In this document: positions 26,804-35,613 of the stretch, piece by piece
Numbering within the stretch: position 1 is the stretch's first letter
Layout: each line of letters starts with the position of its first letter
Source: Gammaproteobacteria bacterium
Lineage (GTDB): Bacteria; Pseudomonadota; Gammaproteobacteria; Steroidobacterales; Rariloculaceae
DNA length: 64,000 bases
NCBI GenBank assembly: GCA_022826245.1
Contig: JAJDVG010000010.1
Location: 162,320-226,319, forward strand
Direction of reading: 5' to 3'
Notes under the pieces: generated by a model
Databases searched by the model: none
Told to the model about the DNA's origin: nothing
What the model saw: only the letters and a program-made list of their open reading frames with translations
Made by a program: the position numbers and the translations under genes

Positions 26804-28914
26804 CTGTAGATCATGGCCTCGTTTCTCGCCCGTTGCGTGTTGTCCGAGGCGCCGGCGTGCCCGCCGACCGTGTTTTCGAAATAGAGCAGATCGTGACCCA
26901 TCTCCGTCATGCGCGCGACCATCTTGCGCGCGTGGCCCGGGTGCACGCGGTCGTCGCGCGTCGAAGTGGTGAAAAAGGGTTTCGGATAGTTCACGCCGCG
27001 ATCAACGTTCTGGTACGGCGAGTATTCGCTGATGTACGCCCAATCGTCGGTATCGGGGTTGCCATATTCGGCCATCCAGGAGGCGCCCGCCAGAAGCTGG
27101 TTGTAGCGCTTCATGTCTAGCAGCGGCACCTGCACGATAACCGCGTTCCAGAGATCCGGACGCTGCGTAAGCATCACGCCCATGAGCAGACCGCCGTTCG
27201 AACCGCCGCGAATGCCGAGGCGACGGGGGCTCGTGACGCCACGCTCGATCAGATCCTCCGCAACCGCGATGAAGTCGTCGTAAGCGAGTTGCCGATTCTC
27301 CTTCAGCGCGGCCTGGTGCCAGCGAGGACCGTATTCGCCGCCGCCGCGGATATTGGCGATCACGTAGGCGCCGCCGCGCGCGATCCAGCTATGGCCGGCG
27401 ATCGAGCTGTAACCGGGGGTCAGGCTGATCTCGAATCCGCCGTAGCCGTAGAGCAGCGTCGGCGTGTCGCCGTTCGCTTCGAATCCGGCTGGAAGCACCA
27501 CGAAATACGGAATTCTCGTGCCATCCGAACTCGTGGCGAAGCGCTGTTCTACGGACACGCCATCCGCGTCGAAGAACTCGGGCAGGGACTGCAGCGGCTC
27601 GATGCTCGCGCCGCCGTCCCGCGAGACATGGAGCGTGTCGGGCGTCAGGAAATTCTCGTACGAGAAAAACAGTGTGTTGGAGGTGTCGGACGCTGCGACC
27701 ACCCTGATGCTGCCGAGCGCTTCGGTGTCGATGTCGTGTGAAACCCACCCGCCGTCTTGCAGTTCGTAGCGAATCAGCCGGCTGGCCACGTCCTCGAGGA
27801 CGTTGAGAATCAGGTAATCGCGCGTCGCCGTCACGCCGCCGTCCACCAACGCCGTCGTCGGCGTCGGCACGAACAGCGCGTGGAAGTCCGGTTCGCCCTG
27901 CAGGAACTTCTCGAAATCCGCTGCAATCAGCGACCCTTGCACGAACGTCTCGCCGCCCACGGTCCAGTCGGACTTGAGCGCCACGAGCATCTGTCCGTTG
28001 AACACGCGCTCAAGACTCGCGTCCTCGGGGATTTCGATCAGTTTGAACTCGCCGTCGTCCGTCACCAGATAGCTTGTCGACGTATAGAACGTCTCTGACC
28101 TTGCGGCGATGTCGTAGGGAGAATCGCCATCCCAGCGGCGGTTGACGTTCGCCGCGACATCGGTCTGCTCGCCGGCGAAGATTTCCGTGGCGTCCGACAG
28201 AGGCTCGCCCCGCCTCCAGACTCGGACCGTGCGGGCGTAACCGGAATCCGTGAGCGTGCCTTCGCCGAAGTCGGTGCCGATGTACACGGCATCCCCGTCG
28301 ACCCAGCTCAGCCGGGACTTCGCCTCGGGGACCACGAATCCGTCGTCCAAGAACGCCTTGTTCTCGACGTCGAACTCGCGCATGACCGCGGCGTCGGATC
28401 CGCCGCGAGACAGTTCCACCATGCAAATGCGATAGTCCGGGCGCAGGCACGCAGCGCCGCTCCAGACCCAGTCCTCGCCTTCGGCTTCGGCAAGCGCGTC
28501 GACGTCCAGCAGGATTTCCCAGTCGGGATCGCCGGCAACGTAATCCTCGACCGTCGTCCGCCGCCAGAGGCCACGCGGATTGGTCGCGTCCCTCCAGAAG
28601 TTGAAGACGTGGTCGCCGCGAAGGCCGGGATAGGCGATGCGATCATCGGAATCGAGAATCTCGAGACTGCGCTCGAAAAGCTCATCGAACAGCGGCAACG
28701 ACTCGATGTACGCCACCGACTGCTCGTTCTGCCGCTCGACCCAGGCGAGCGCTTCCTCGCCTTCGACGTCCTCGAGCCAGATGTAGGGGTCTTCCATATC
28801 GTCTGAATTGCCTTGCGCGAAAACCGCAGCCGCGCCGAGCAGCAGGCCGGCGCCGACCGCCGCCATTAGCGCAAGAGGCGGGCGCATGCGCAAGAGTGTT
28901 CGGTTGTCGTTCAT
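26773..28914 (-). CDS. Exported prolyl oligopeptidase (S9A family)
   Basis: This 713-aa protein has a signal peptide (LALMAAVGAGLLLGAAAVFAQ) and then the S9A beta-propeller domain (about residues 40-430) and an alpha/beta-hydrolase domain. The catalytic serine is in GIRGGSNGGLLMG, the Asp in TSTRDDRVHPGHARKM, and the His in ENTVGGHAG. It cleaves after proline in short peptides; the signal peptide puts it in the periplasm. A decayed copy of its last codons lies just downstream, so the locus once held more of this gene. Confidence 0.95.
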   Translation of the reverse strand: MNDNRTLLRMRPPLALMAAVGAGLLLGAAAVFAQGNSDDMEDPYIWLEDVEGEEALAWVERQNEQSVAYIESLPLFDELFERSLEILDSDDRIAYPGLRGDHVFNFWRDATNPRGLWRRTTVEDYVAGDPDWEILLDVDALAEAEGEDWVWSGAACLRPDYRICMVELSRGGSDAAVMREFDVENKAFLDDGFVVPEAKSRLSWVDGDAVYIGTDFGEGTLTDSGYARTVRVWRRGEPLSDATEIFAGEQTDVAANVNRRWDGDSPYDIAARSETFYTSTSYLVTDDGEFKLIEIPEDASLERVFNGQMLVALKSDWTVGGETFVQGSLIAADFEKFLQGEPDFHALFVPTPTTALVDGGVTATRDYLILNVLEDVASRLIRYELQDGGWVSHDIDTEALGSIRVVAASDTSNTLFFSYENFLTPDTLHVSRDGGASIEPLQSLPEFFDADGVSVEQRFATSSDGTRIPYFVVLPAGFEANGDTPTLLYGYGGFEISLTPGYSSIAGHSWIARGGAYVIANIRGGGEYGPRWHQAALKENRQLAYDDFIAVAEDLIERGVTSPRRLGIRGGSNGGLLMGVMLTQRPDLWNAVIVQVPLLDMKRYNQLLAGASWMAEYGNPDTDDWAYISEYSPYQNVDRGVNYPKPFFTTSTRDDRVHPGHARKMVARMTEMGHDLLYFENTVGGHAGASDNTQRARNEAMIYSYLWDQLGTR

Positions 28915-28980
28915 CGGCGTGTCGTCTCCGGAAATGCTCGGTCCATTCGCATGCGCTCGCGGCTCAGGGCCTCCGGCGCG

Positions 28981-29583
28981 CTACTCGAGCAGATTCTCGC
29001 CGCCATCATCCATGGTCGCCGGAGGTGTCCAGTAGCGGTACTGGGGCGTCCATTGCTCCAGGTCCATGCCGGCAAGCGCAAGCAACGGCCAGAGCGAACA
29101 GTAGAGATCGCCGGGCCCGAATACTGCACTGTTCTTGCGCAATACCTGATCGCCCGAACGCTCGTAGACCACCGCGCCCGGCATGTTGTCCATGCCCTTC
29201 ATCACTGTCTGCTCGCTAATGTAGCGACCGCCGCCGTGGGAAGCGAGGCGGAAGCGCCAGTTACGGGAGCTTGCGAAGTCGCGTTGTAGCCGGGGAGGGT
29301 CCCGGGACAGCAGTACCACGGACATCGCGGTCTCCAAGTGCGCAAGCAAGCCGTTGAAGCCGTCGGCCCACAACGTGCAGTAGCGGCATCCGTGGCCCAT
29401 GTTGTGAATGGCCAGCAACTGGTCTTTGCCGGCAAACAGATCGAGCAGGGAGACTTCGCCGCTCAACGTTTCGAAGCGGTAGTCCGGCACGGGTTGGGGC
29501 TCGGCCTCCTTGCGTAATTCGTTCAGCTTCCCCGTGAGCTCGGAGATGTGCTGTTCGAGTTCGGTGATTTTCGGGTCGGACAT
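28981..29583 (-). CDS. DUF899-type thioredoxin-like protein
   Basis: This 200-aa protein begins with a short coiled coil (ITELEQHISELTGKLNELRK) and continues as a DUF899-like, thioredoxin-fold domain. The CRYCTLW motif in MGHGCRYCTLWADGFNGL is a CxxC and could be redox active. Its biochemical role is not known. It has no signal peptide, so it is cytoplasmic. It lies 66 bp upstream of the prolyl oligopeptidase on the same strand and next to tRNA-Arg. Confidence 0.8.
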   Translation of the reverse strand: MSDPKITELEQHISELTGKLNELRKEAEPQPVPDYRFETLSGEVSLLDLFAGKDQLLAIHNMGHGCRYCTLWADGFNGLLAHLETAMSVVLLSRDPPRLQRDFASSRNWRFRLASHGGGRYISEQTVMKGMDNMPGAVVYERSGDQVLRKNSAVFGPGDLYCSLWPLLALAGMDLEQWTPQYRYWTPPATMDDGGENLLE

Positions 29584-29658
29584 CGTGATTTCCTGCGAGC
29601 GTGGTTTCGTCCACGGAGCAAACTGTAAACCATGTGCCCGGAATGGACCGTCGAAGGT

Positions 29659-29734
29659 TGGCGCGCCCGGAGGGATTCGAACCCCCGACTTCTGCCTCCG
29701 GAGGGCAGCGCTCTATCCACTGAGCTACAGGCGC
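29659..29734 (-). tRNA. tRNA-Arg (anticodon CCG)
   Basis: The minus strand reads GCGCCTG-TA-GCTC...GAGC as acceptor and D-stem, an anticodon stem CTGCC/GGCAG with loop CTCCGGA (anticodon CCG, Arg CGG codons), the T-arm GGGGGTTCGAATCCCTC, and acceptor 3' strand CGGGCGC, then discriminator G and an encoded CCA. All seven acceptor pairs form (one G-U). Confidence 0.97.
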
Positions 29735-30175
29735 GGTCGTAAGGACAGCAAGCCGTCGAACGGATTATGGGCGTTGCGAGCGCACGCTCACAAGCCCGCA
29801 TATCCCACCACGGCGGTGTCAGGCGAAATTGCCTCGATTCGACTGCTCAAGAAAGGAAACCGGCATATCCTTTCCTGGTGAGCAGCGTCAAGAAAGGATT
29901 CTTTCTGGCTCGCATGGCAAGCAATGGTTTCAACCGATTCGGGAGCCATGTATCCATCCCGGTCGCGGGTGAAACTGGCAGCGTACGGATGCCACGCCGG
30001 GCGTGCCTCTCCGGATTTGCCCATCCGATACGAAGTATTTGCCTAAACGATTGGCCGCTGGCGCCGGCGCGCCCTAGGCTTGGCCGGATGCATGGGAGGG
30101 CCTGGAAGGCGCTGCGTGTCGTCCGGCCGGTCTCATGCATAATCGCCGACAATAACGAATCGCGTGGGTACCGCA
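29735..30175. other. Gap with hairpins between tRNA-Arg and MFS gene
   Basis: I see no supported gene in these 441 bases; the open frames have no family resemblance. Two nested hairpins lie at 29851-29874 (7-bp stem GAAAGGA/TCCTTTC) and about 29890-29907 (AGAAAG/CTTTCT, 4-nt loop), the second on a repeat of AAGAAAGGA. Any regulatory role is unproven. The segment marks the boundary between the core genes and the accessory region. Confidence 0.5.
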
Positions 30176-31465
30176 ATGTTCAACGATCGGAAATTTACCG
30201 GGCAGGCCTTACTGCTGATGTTGCTGGGCGTCTTTCTGATGTTCTTTTACGCAGGGCTGCAGACCGATCACCTGAATGTCCTGACACCCTATCTGCAAGC
30301 GACCTATGGATGGGATGACCTGGCGATCACCAATCCGGTGACCGCCGCCGCGATCGTTTCCATCGTGCTTTACCTCGTGGCCGGCGCGGCCTACGTGAAG
30401 TACGGCGTCAGGAGAATCCTCGTACCGTCGATTCTGCTGCTCGCGCTCGGCTGCCTCGGGATCGCCCTTGCCGGCGAGAACTACGCTATCTACGCCGTGA
30501 GCCTGTTCGTAGTACGTGCGCTCGTCGTGCCGCTGCTGCTGGGCGCTTTCCTGCTCGCCGCCAACTGGTTCATCAAGTACCGGGGACGGGTGCTCGGCAT
30601 CGTCACCGCGGGAGCTCCGCTGTTTTCCATCATCGGCATCGCGGCGATGAACTGGCTCGCGAATGACGTGGGTCTCGGCCTGAACGTCTATGCCGTCATC
30701 GCGGCAATTCTGGTCGCAATGGTCCTTGTCGCCGCATTCGGCATAAAGGATACGCCCGAGGAATCCGGGCTATTTCCCGACGGCGCCGATCACCGGCCGC
30801 TGTCCGAAGAGCAGGATGCAGGGGAGCCGATCACCGTCAGGCAACTGCTTGGCGAAGTCAGGGCATGGCAACTGATCGTTTCCTACGGGATTCTGCAATT
30901 CGTCATCGTCGCGATGATGGCCTACATGGCCGTGCGCTACATCAGCCTCAGCACGCCCGAAAACGTGCCCAATCTGTTCGTCAGCGAGGCGCTCATCTGG
31001 TTGTCGGTGGGCGCCGCTTCAGGCATCCCGATGAGTTACGTCATCGGCTGGATCGACGACAAGCTGGGGTCGATCAAGGCTTCGCTCGTATTGAACATCC
31101 TCTTCTTCTTCGCCGTCGTCCCGCTTGCCGTCATGCCCGTGGGGGGAAGCGAGGTCCTGATGGTGGTCTGGGCGTTCGGCGTCGCCTGCATGACCGGAGG
31201 CGTTCCCACGATGCACCCGTGCATTACCACCTATGTCTACGGGCGCAAGCATTTCATGGCCGCCAACAAGTGGATCATGACCATCCAGGCAGTCCCCATG
31301 GCGTTTGCGGTCGCCTTCATGGCCGCGTTCAACGACGCGGGCATGCTGACCAACGCCTATTACGTTCTCATCGGACTGCTGGTCGTATCGTTCGTGACCA
31401 TACTGACCATGCGCAGGATCCCCGACGCGAATGCGCAAGACCGGGATTACGCGTTCGCGACGTAG
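30176..31465 (+). CDS. MFS transporter
   Basis: This 429-aa protein has about 12 transmembrane helices (for example LLLMLLGVFLMFFYAGLQ, IVLYLVAGAAYV, ALVVPLLLGAFLLAANWF, LVLNILFFFAVVPLAV) and a central polar loop (DTPEESGLFPDGADH), as in the oxalate/formate-antiporter-like branch of the major facilitator superfamily. ATG 30176 (MFNDRKF) is chosen; GTG 30164 is an alternative. It is followed, 65 bp on, by a DAPG-hydrolase-like gene, so it may export or import that enzyme's substrate (inference). Confidence 0.88.
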   Translation: MFNDRKFTGQALLLMLLGVFLMFFYAGLQTDHLNVLTPYLQATYGWDDLAITNPVTAAAIVSIVLYLVAGAAYVKYGVRRILVPSILLLALGCLGIALAGENYAIYAVSLFVVRALVVPLLLGAFLLAANWFIKYRGRVLGIVTAGAPLFSIIGIAAMNWLANDVGLGLNVYAVIAAILVAMVLVAAFGIKDTPEESGLFPDGADHRPLSEEQDAGEPITVRQLLGEVRAWQLIVSYGILQFVIVAMMAYMAVRYISLSTPENVPNLFVSEALIWLSVGAASGIPMSYVIGWIDDKLGSIKASLVLNILFFFAVVPLAVMPVGGSEVLMVVWAFGVACMTGGVPTMHPCITTYVYGRKHFMAANKWIMTIQAVPMAFAVAFMAAFNDAGMLTNAYYVLIGLLVVSFVTILTMRRIPDANAQDRDYAFAT

Positions 31466-31530
31466 AATTCCGGGCGGACCGCTTGTCAGGCTATCCCGGC
31501 AGCAATCCACGCAAGACTCGAGGGCACGGA

Positions 31531-32154
31531 ATGGAATACACAGTCACCCAGGACGACATCGGTACACATCTGCACTGGAAGCACGAAGGCGTTACCGCCG
31601 AGATGATCGACTGGTTCTGGAGCAACATGGAAAAGGGCTTCATTCTCTGGCATCCGGAGGAACATGAGCCGCTGACCTGGGAAGTCCCGCCGAAGCACGG
31701 CGACCCGGTTCATTCGATCCACCTGGCGCCGCAAACATGGTCGGACGGCACGCGCCGGAATCTCTACATCCGTTTCGAGGATCTCGACGAGGTGCCGACC
31801 AGGTTCAAGGAACTGATCGTCTACGAGCACGTCGTGGTCGTGGCCGGCCTCGGATTCGGTCCCGAGAGCATGGAGAACCCCGATCCGATGGGGTACCGCA
31901 TCCACCAGTGGGAAAAGACCGACTACGGCGTCCGGGGCCGTTCGACGGGCATCGGCACGCGCAAGAAGGAAACGCATGCGGACGGGCTGGTCTGGGCCGA
32001 ACACTGCGCACAGGAGGTCGGCAACTGGGGCGTGTTCCTGCCGCAGCTTTTCAAGCTATGGAGAGTCGTCAAGAACACGGACTACAACCCGTTTGCCGAC
32101 CTTACGGTGGAAGGCAGCGGGGAGACTTTACGTTACAGATATATCGACCGCTAA
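31531..32154 (+). CDS. DAPG hydrolase (PhlG)-like protein
   Basis: This 207-aa protein resembles the DAPG hydrolase (PhlG) family of Bet-v1-like zinc enzymes that cut a C-C bond in acylated phloroglucinols. The supporting residues are His/Glu-rich motifs: ILWHPEEHEPLTW and VHSIHLAP near the middle, YEHVVVV, and WAEHCAQEVGN near the C-terminus. It is shorter than PhlG itself, and the metal ligands are assigned by eye only. ATG 31531 follows an AGGGCACGG stretch. It sits behind the MFS gene in what is probably a two-gene unit, and its substrate is unknown. Confidence 0.55.
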   Translation: MEYTVTQDDIGTHLHWKHEGVTAEMIDWFWSNMEKGFILWHPEEHEPLTWEVPPKHGDPVHSIHLAPQTWSDGTRRNLYIRFEDLDEVPTRFKELIVYEHVVVVAGLGFGPESMENPDPMGYRIHQWEKTDYGVRGRSTGIGTRKKETHADGLVWAEHCAQEVGNWGVFLPQLFKLWRVVKNTDYNPFADLTVEGSGETLRYRYIDR

Positions 32155-32232
32155 GAGCGGCATTCGGAGCGTCGCCGATCCCGCAGCCGGGGTCGACAAG
32201 AGTCAGCTTCGGGTCAATCGCTGCAAGCGAAA

Positions 32233-33825
32233 TTATCTTCCGCCCGCAGCGGCAAGCGTCGCCGCAGGCACCGCAGCACTTTCGACGACGAGTTGCCCGC
32301 CGCCGGGCAGACGGCGGCTCGCGGCAACCATGGCATCGTCACTGTCAACGACCCGGACGATCACTCCCGGCAGCGCATCGATCTGATCGATGTCGCGAGC
32401 ATCGTCGAGGCGAACCCGGGAGTCGCCGGTGGCCGTCCAGTTGCTGTCGTCATCTAGGTTGATTTGCGCATCGACGACCGCGCCGGTCAGTTGCGTGCCA
32501 AGCAGCGAAACCGTCATGTTCCGGTCCACTGAGTCTTCATGCCGAATGTCGCCACTCAGGGTCATGTTGCTGAGCGTAACGTTGATTCCCGGAGTCTCGG
32601 CGCCGTCGACCCTCGTCCTGTTGGCGTCGTCGTTGACGATCGAGTGAATGAGATTGCCGTCGCCCGGGTCGAGTGTCGCCCCGTCGATTTCGAGATTCAG
32701 GTTGGCGCTCTTCACGAGGACGATCGCCTCGCCGCTCTGATGGCTGCCGCCGCTGATCGCTATGCTGCCGGACTCCGTCGGGCGCCCGAACACGCTGTGG
32801 ATCATGAGCACGTTCTTCGCCGCTTCGCTCGCGACGTTGTTCAGCGTGATGTAGCCGACGCCCGCCAGAATGCCGCCATAGGTGGCTGACGTGATCGTCG
32901 AGTCGTTGAAGACGACGGTGCAGCCGTTGTCGGCGTAGAGACCATAGCCGCTGTTGTTGACGATGATTGCCGAGTCGTTTGCCTCGAGATAGACGTCGCC
33001 GCCGCAGGCGTCCGTGGACAGCGCGCCCCAGCCTTCGGCGATGATCGTGGAGTCGTAGAAGTAGCTCCGGGCGTTGCCCATCGTCACGTTGGTGCGCGCC
33101 GTGCCGGTGATGCCGAGCGGCGCGGGCGGGGTTTTCATGCCCGGACCGATCACCGGAACGAAATCTTCGGGAAGCTCTCCGCCGTTGGCGCGCAGCATCG
33201 AGTCATAAACACGCATAACCGCGTTTCCCGTTGCGACCGTAGCCGCTGCTATCACGCCGTTCGTTTCGATGTCGACGTCTGTCACGATGACCGTGGCGCC
33301 GCCTTCGGCCATAACGCCGGCGCCAAGCCCGAGGAAGTCGTTGCTGCCGTCGCCATTGAGCCGGATCGTCGCGTCGGTCAGCGCGAAGGTGGACGTTTCT
33401 CCCCGAACGAAGACGCCATTGAAGTCGTCCCGGTCGGATTCGATCCGGACATCGACCGCGGCCGAGTCATCGATGCGGCCAGCCATGATGACCTGTTCGG
33501 ACTCGGATCGTTCCGCATCGTAGCGGCCATCCTCGACGTAGATCGCCGCGGTGTATTGCGTATCGGCGGTCGATGGCATGGGCGGCGGCCCGCCGGGCGG
33601 AAACCCTCCAGGGGGCGGCCCTCCAGGCGGAAATCCCCCAGGCGGCGGTCCGCCCGGTGGGAATCCTCCCGGTGGCGGTCCACCGGGCGGCGGCCCGCCC
33701 GGCTGCGCCCCCTCGGGCGCTGGACCTCCCGGTGCCCCTTCCTGTGCCGACGCGACGCTTGTCAGGCCGCCCGCCATCGCAAGCGCCGCCAAGCCTGTTG
33801 CAAACGCTGCTGTTGAGAATCGCAT
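32233..33825 (-). CDS. Secreted Asn/Gly-rich beta-helix protein with Pro/Gly repeat
   Basis: This 530-aa protein has a signal peptide (AAFATGLAALAMAGGLTSVASAQ), a Pro/Gly tract (residues 31-84) of 10-residue repeats GGPPPGGFPP, and then a long region with repeating short beta-strand patterns (IRLNGDGSNDF, VTDVDIETNGV, FNDSTITSATYGG, ISGGSHQSGEAI) characteristic of right-handed parallel beta-helix proteins such as autotransporter passengers or pectate-lyase-like proteins. No C-terminal beta-barrel is present, so it is not a classical autotransporter. It is the last gene of a minus-strand run. Confidence 0.75.
   Translation of the reverse strand: MRFSTAAFATGLAALAMAGGLTSVASAQEGAPGGPAPEGAQPGGPPPGGPPPGGFPPGGPPPGGFPPGGPPPGGFPPGGPPPMPSTADTQYTAAIYVEDGRYDAERSESEQVIMAGRIDDSAAVDVRIESDRDDFNGVFVRGETSTFALTDATIRLNGDGSNDFLGLGAGVMAEGGATVIVTDVDIETNGVIAAATVATGNAVMRVYDSMLRANGGELPEDFVPVIGPGMKTPPAPLGITGTARTNVTMGNARSYFYDSTIIAEGWGALSTDACGGDVYLEANDSAIIVNNSGYGLYADNGCTVVFNDSTITSATYGGILAGVGYITLNNVASEAAKNVLMIHSVFGRPTESGSIAISGGSHQSGEAIVLVKSANLNLEIDGATLDPGDGNLIHSIVNDDANRTRVDGAETPGINVTLSNMTLSGDIRHEDSVDRNMTVSLLGTQLTGAVVDAQINLDDDSNWTATGDSRVRLDDARDIDQIDALPGVIVRVVDSDDAMVAASRRLPGGGQLVVESAAVPAATLAAAGGR
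33574..33735 (-). repeat. 30-bp tandem repeat encoding GGPPPGGFPP
   Basis: Three to four units of 10 residues (GGPPPGGFPP) lie after the signal peptide of the beta-helix protein. The DNA repeat is visible on the plus strand as GGCGG-CCGCC alternations with few differences between units. Such tracts readily change copy number. Confidence 0.85.
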
Positions 33826-33903
33826 CAGTCGTCCCCGTCTTCCTTCGCTCGCAGCCGAACGGTTACGTTGCCGTCTGCCTGACTGCCGGAGCCCCCGGAT
33901 CGG

Positions 33904-35439
33904 TCAGTTCACGCCCCTCGACGGCAGCCTCACGGTCGCCCCGCCGGCCCACCAGATGTAGCCGTCGATCGACTCCGCCCACAGCGCAAGCTCCACCATC
34001 GGCTCACCGTTGCGGTAGTACTTGTCGTACACGTAGGAATTGATGATCGCGAGATCCGTGGTCAGGCCGTGAGCGTTGATATACCTGCCCTCCATGTCCG
34101 GCACCTTGTCGAGGAAGCTCGCCGCCGTCGGATGTCTCGGAACGTCATAGCCTGCGTCGGCCATGAGCTCCACGGGCATGATTCCCCAACGGATGTTCTG
34201 CAACCAGCCGTGATCGCCCATCCAGTTGTTGACGTGGCGAACGGCGTAGTCGCGAGCCATGTAGTTGATCAGGATCCCACGCTCGTCCGGAACGGTCTCA
34301 TGCAGTTCGGTGGTGTCGATCCGGCCCTGTTCCAGTTCCGGCGGTGGTGGAGGCGGCGGCGCGCCGGGAGGCGGACCACCCGCCATTCCCGGCGCCTCCG
34401 GGACGTGATCCTCGCGATCCTCGGTGGTATAGATGCCATCTTCCCGCCGGACCAGGGACCCGTCGCCGGCAAGTATCTCCGCCCTGAGCGTGCGGTTGCC
34501 GCCGGCGCCCAGCCCCACGAGCGCGCGCGGGCTCACGCTCTCGATAACGGGACCATCGACGGTCACCGTCGGCCGGTCGCCGATGTTCACGTCTTCCCAG
34601 TAGAGCGGCTCCGCGCCCTGGCGATGTTCGTTGCGCCAGAGCGTCGCGATCCGCTCCCAGTCCTCATCCGTGTAGATGTGTTGCGGGCGGCTCATCCAGT
34701 CGGGGCCGATCCAGAACGCCATGCCACCCGGACCCGGAGGGCCGTCGGTCGGCTCCGGCGCCATGCCCTCCCGGTACTGTCTGACGCTTTCCAGAACCTG
34801 GAAAACGACATCGTTCACCTTCTCGCCGCGCTGGTTGTAGACGCTGCCCTTCGTGGAGATGGCGATCCGCCGGTAGGTGTCGCCTTCGGCCGGCGTGAGA
34901 TCCGTGACCGTGCGCTCGTCCGCGACGAGGAAGAGCCGGTCGCCCGGATAGATCGGCCGGTGCATGGTCACGCTGTGGTTGAGCTGGGAAACCAGCAGCT
35001 TGTCCCGTGCCGGCCCCGGGAACGGCACCATGAACGAATCGTCGTGCGCCCCGAATGTGGGATAGGCGAGCAGGTCTTCGTAGCCCAGGTCGCGCGCGTA
35101 GTCGGCGTCGGTGTAGAGCCGGTTGTCGGGATCGTACTTGCCGTTCTGGTAGGCGACCATTTCCGGCGTCGCCTCGATGACGGGACCGACTCCCGGCGTG
35201 TCTTCGGGCAGCGACCCGTCGATCAGCGCCTGCACGTCGATCGGCCCGCGTTCGGCGATCGCCCGGTTCTCGGCCAGGTATCGCTCGACGAAGGGCCGCT
35301 CCCGATCGGTCAGGCTGTTCGGGTAGACCGTCAGGTAGTCGCCGGAGTCATCCTGTGCGAACGCGATCGCACAACACGACGCCAATACCGCCAGCAGGGA
35401 CAGTCGGGATGGTTTGCCGATCCGGTAGTTGTTGACCAT
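33904..35439 (-). CDS. Exported double hot-dog (FAS1-like dehydratase/MaoC-type) protein
   Basis: This 511-aa protein has a clear Sec signal peptide (SLLAVLASCCAIAFAQ). Residues about 110-210 show the hot-dog pattern of FAS1-like/MaoC dehydratases: DLGYEDLLAYPTFGAHD, HSVTMHRPIYPGDRLFL, STKGSVYNQRGEKVND. A second, related half follows after a Pro-rich linker (residues about 351-367, PPPGAPPPPPPPELE). MaoC-type enzymes are normally cytoplasmic and act on CoA thioesters, so an exported one is unusual. The predicted activity is therefore uncertain; it may be a hydratase on a free compound or a non-catalytic binder. Confidence 0.7.
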   Translation of the reverse strand: MVNNYRIGKPSRLSLLAVLASCCAIAFAQDDSGDYLTVYPNSLTDRERPFVERYLAENRAIAERGPIDVQALIDGSLPEDTPGVGPVIEATPEMVAYQNGKYDPDNRLYTDADYARDLGYEDLLAYPTFGAHDDSFMVPFPGPARDKLLVSQLNHSVTMHRPIYPGDRLFLVADERTVTDLTPAEGDTYRRIAISTKGSVYNQRGEKVNDVVFQVLESVRQYREGMAPEPTDGPPGPGGMAFWIGPDWMSRPQHIYTDEDWERIATLWRNEHRQGAEPLYWEDVNIGDRPTVTVDGPVIESVSPRALVGLGAGGNRTLRAEILAGDGSLVRREDGIYTTEDREDHVPEAPGMAGGPPPGAPPPPPPPELEQGRIDTTELHETVPDERGILINYMARDYAVRHVNNWMGDHGWLQNIRWGIMPVELMADAGYDVPRHPTAASFLDKVPDMEGRYINAHGLTTDLAIINSYVYDKYYRNGEPMVELALWAESIDGYIWWAGGATVRLPSRGVN

Positions 35440-35613
35440 GACGAATCCTCTCGGAAAACAAGATAGACGAAGCTGGCAGCCCGTCGCGAAAATCCCCCGC
35501 GTTCAGCGGAAGACCGCCTCGCCTCTCCCGGTGCGACGCGCGTGTCTGCCGCAGGCTGCCAGGCGGCCGCGCAGGCGTTGGGCGCCGACTGGCCGGCCAC
35601 CCTGACCGTGCGC

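Noticed and set aside
29767..30318. Open frame between tRNA-Arg and the MFS gene
   Set aside because: No recognisable family, overlaps the MFS start, and its only notable feature is the two hairpins in its DNA.
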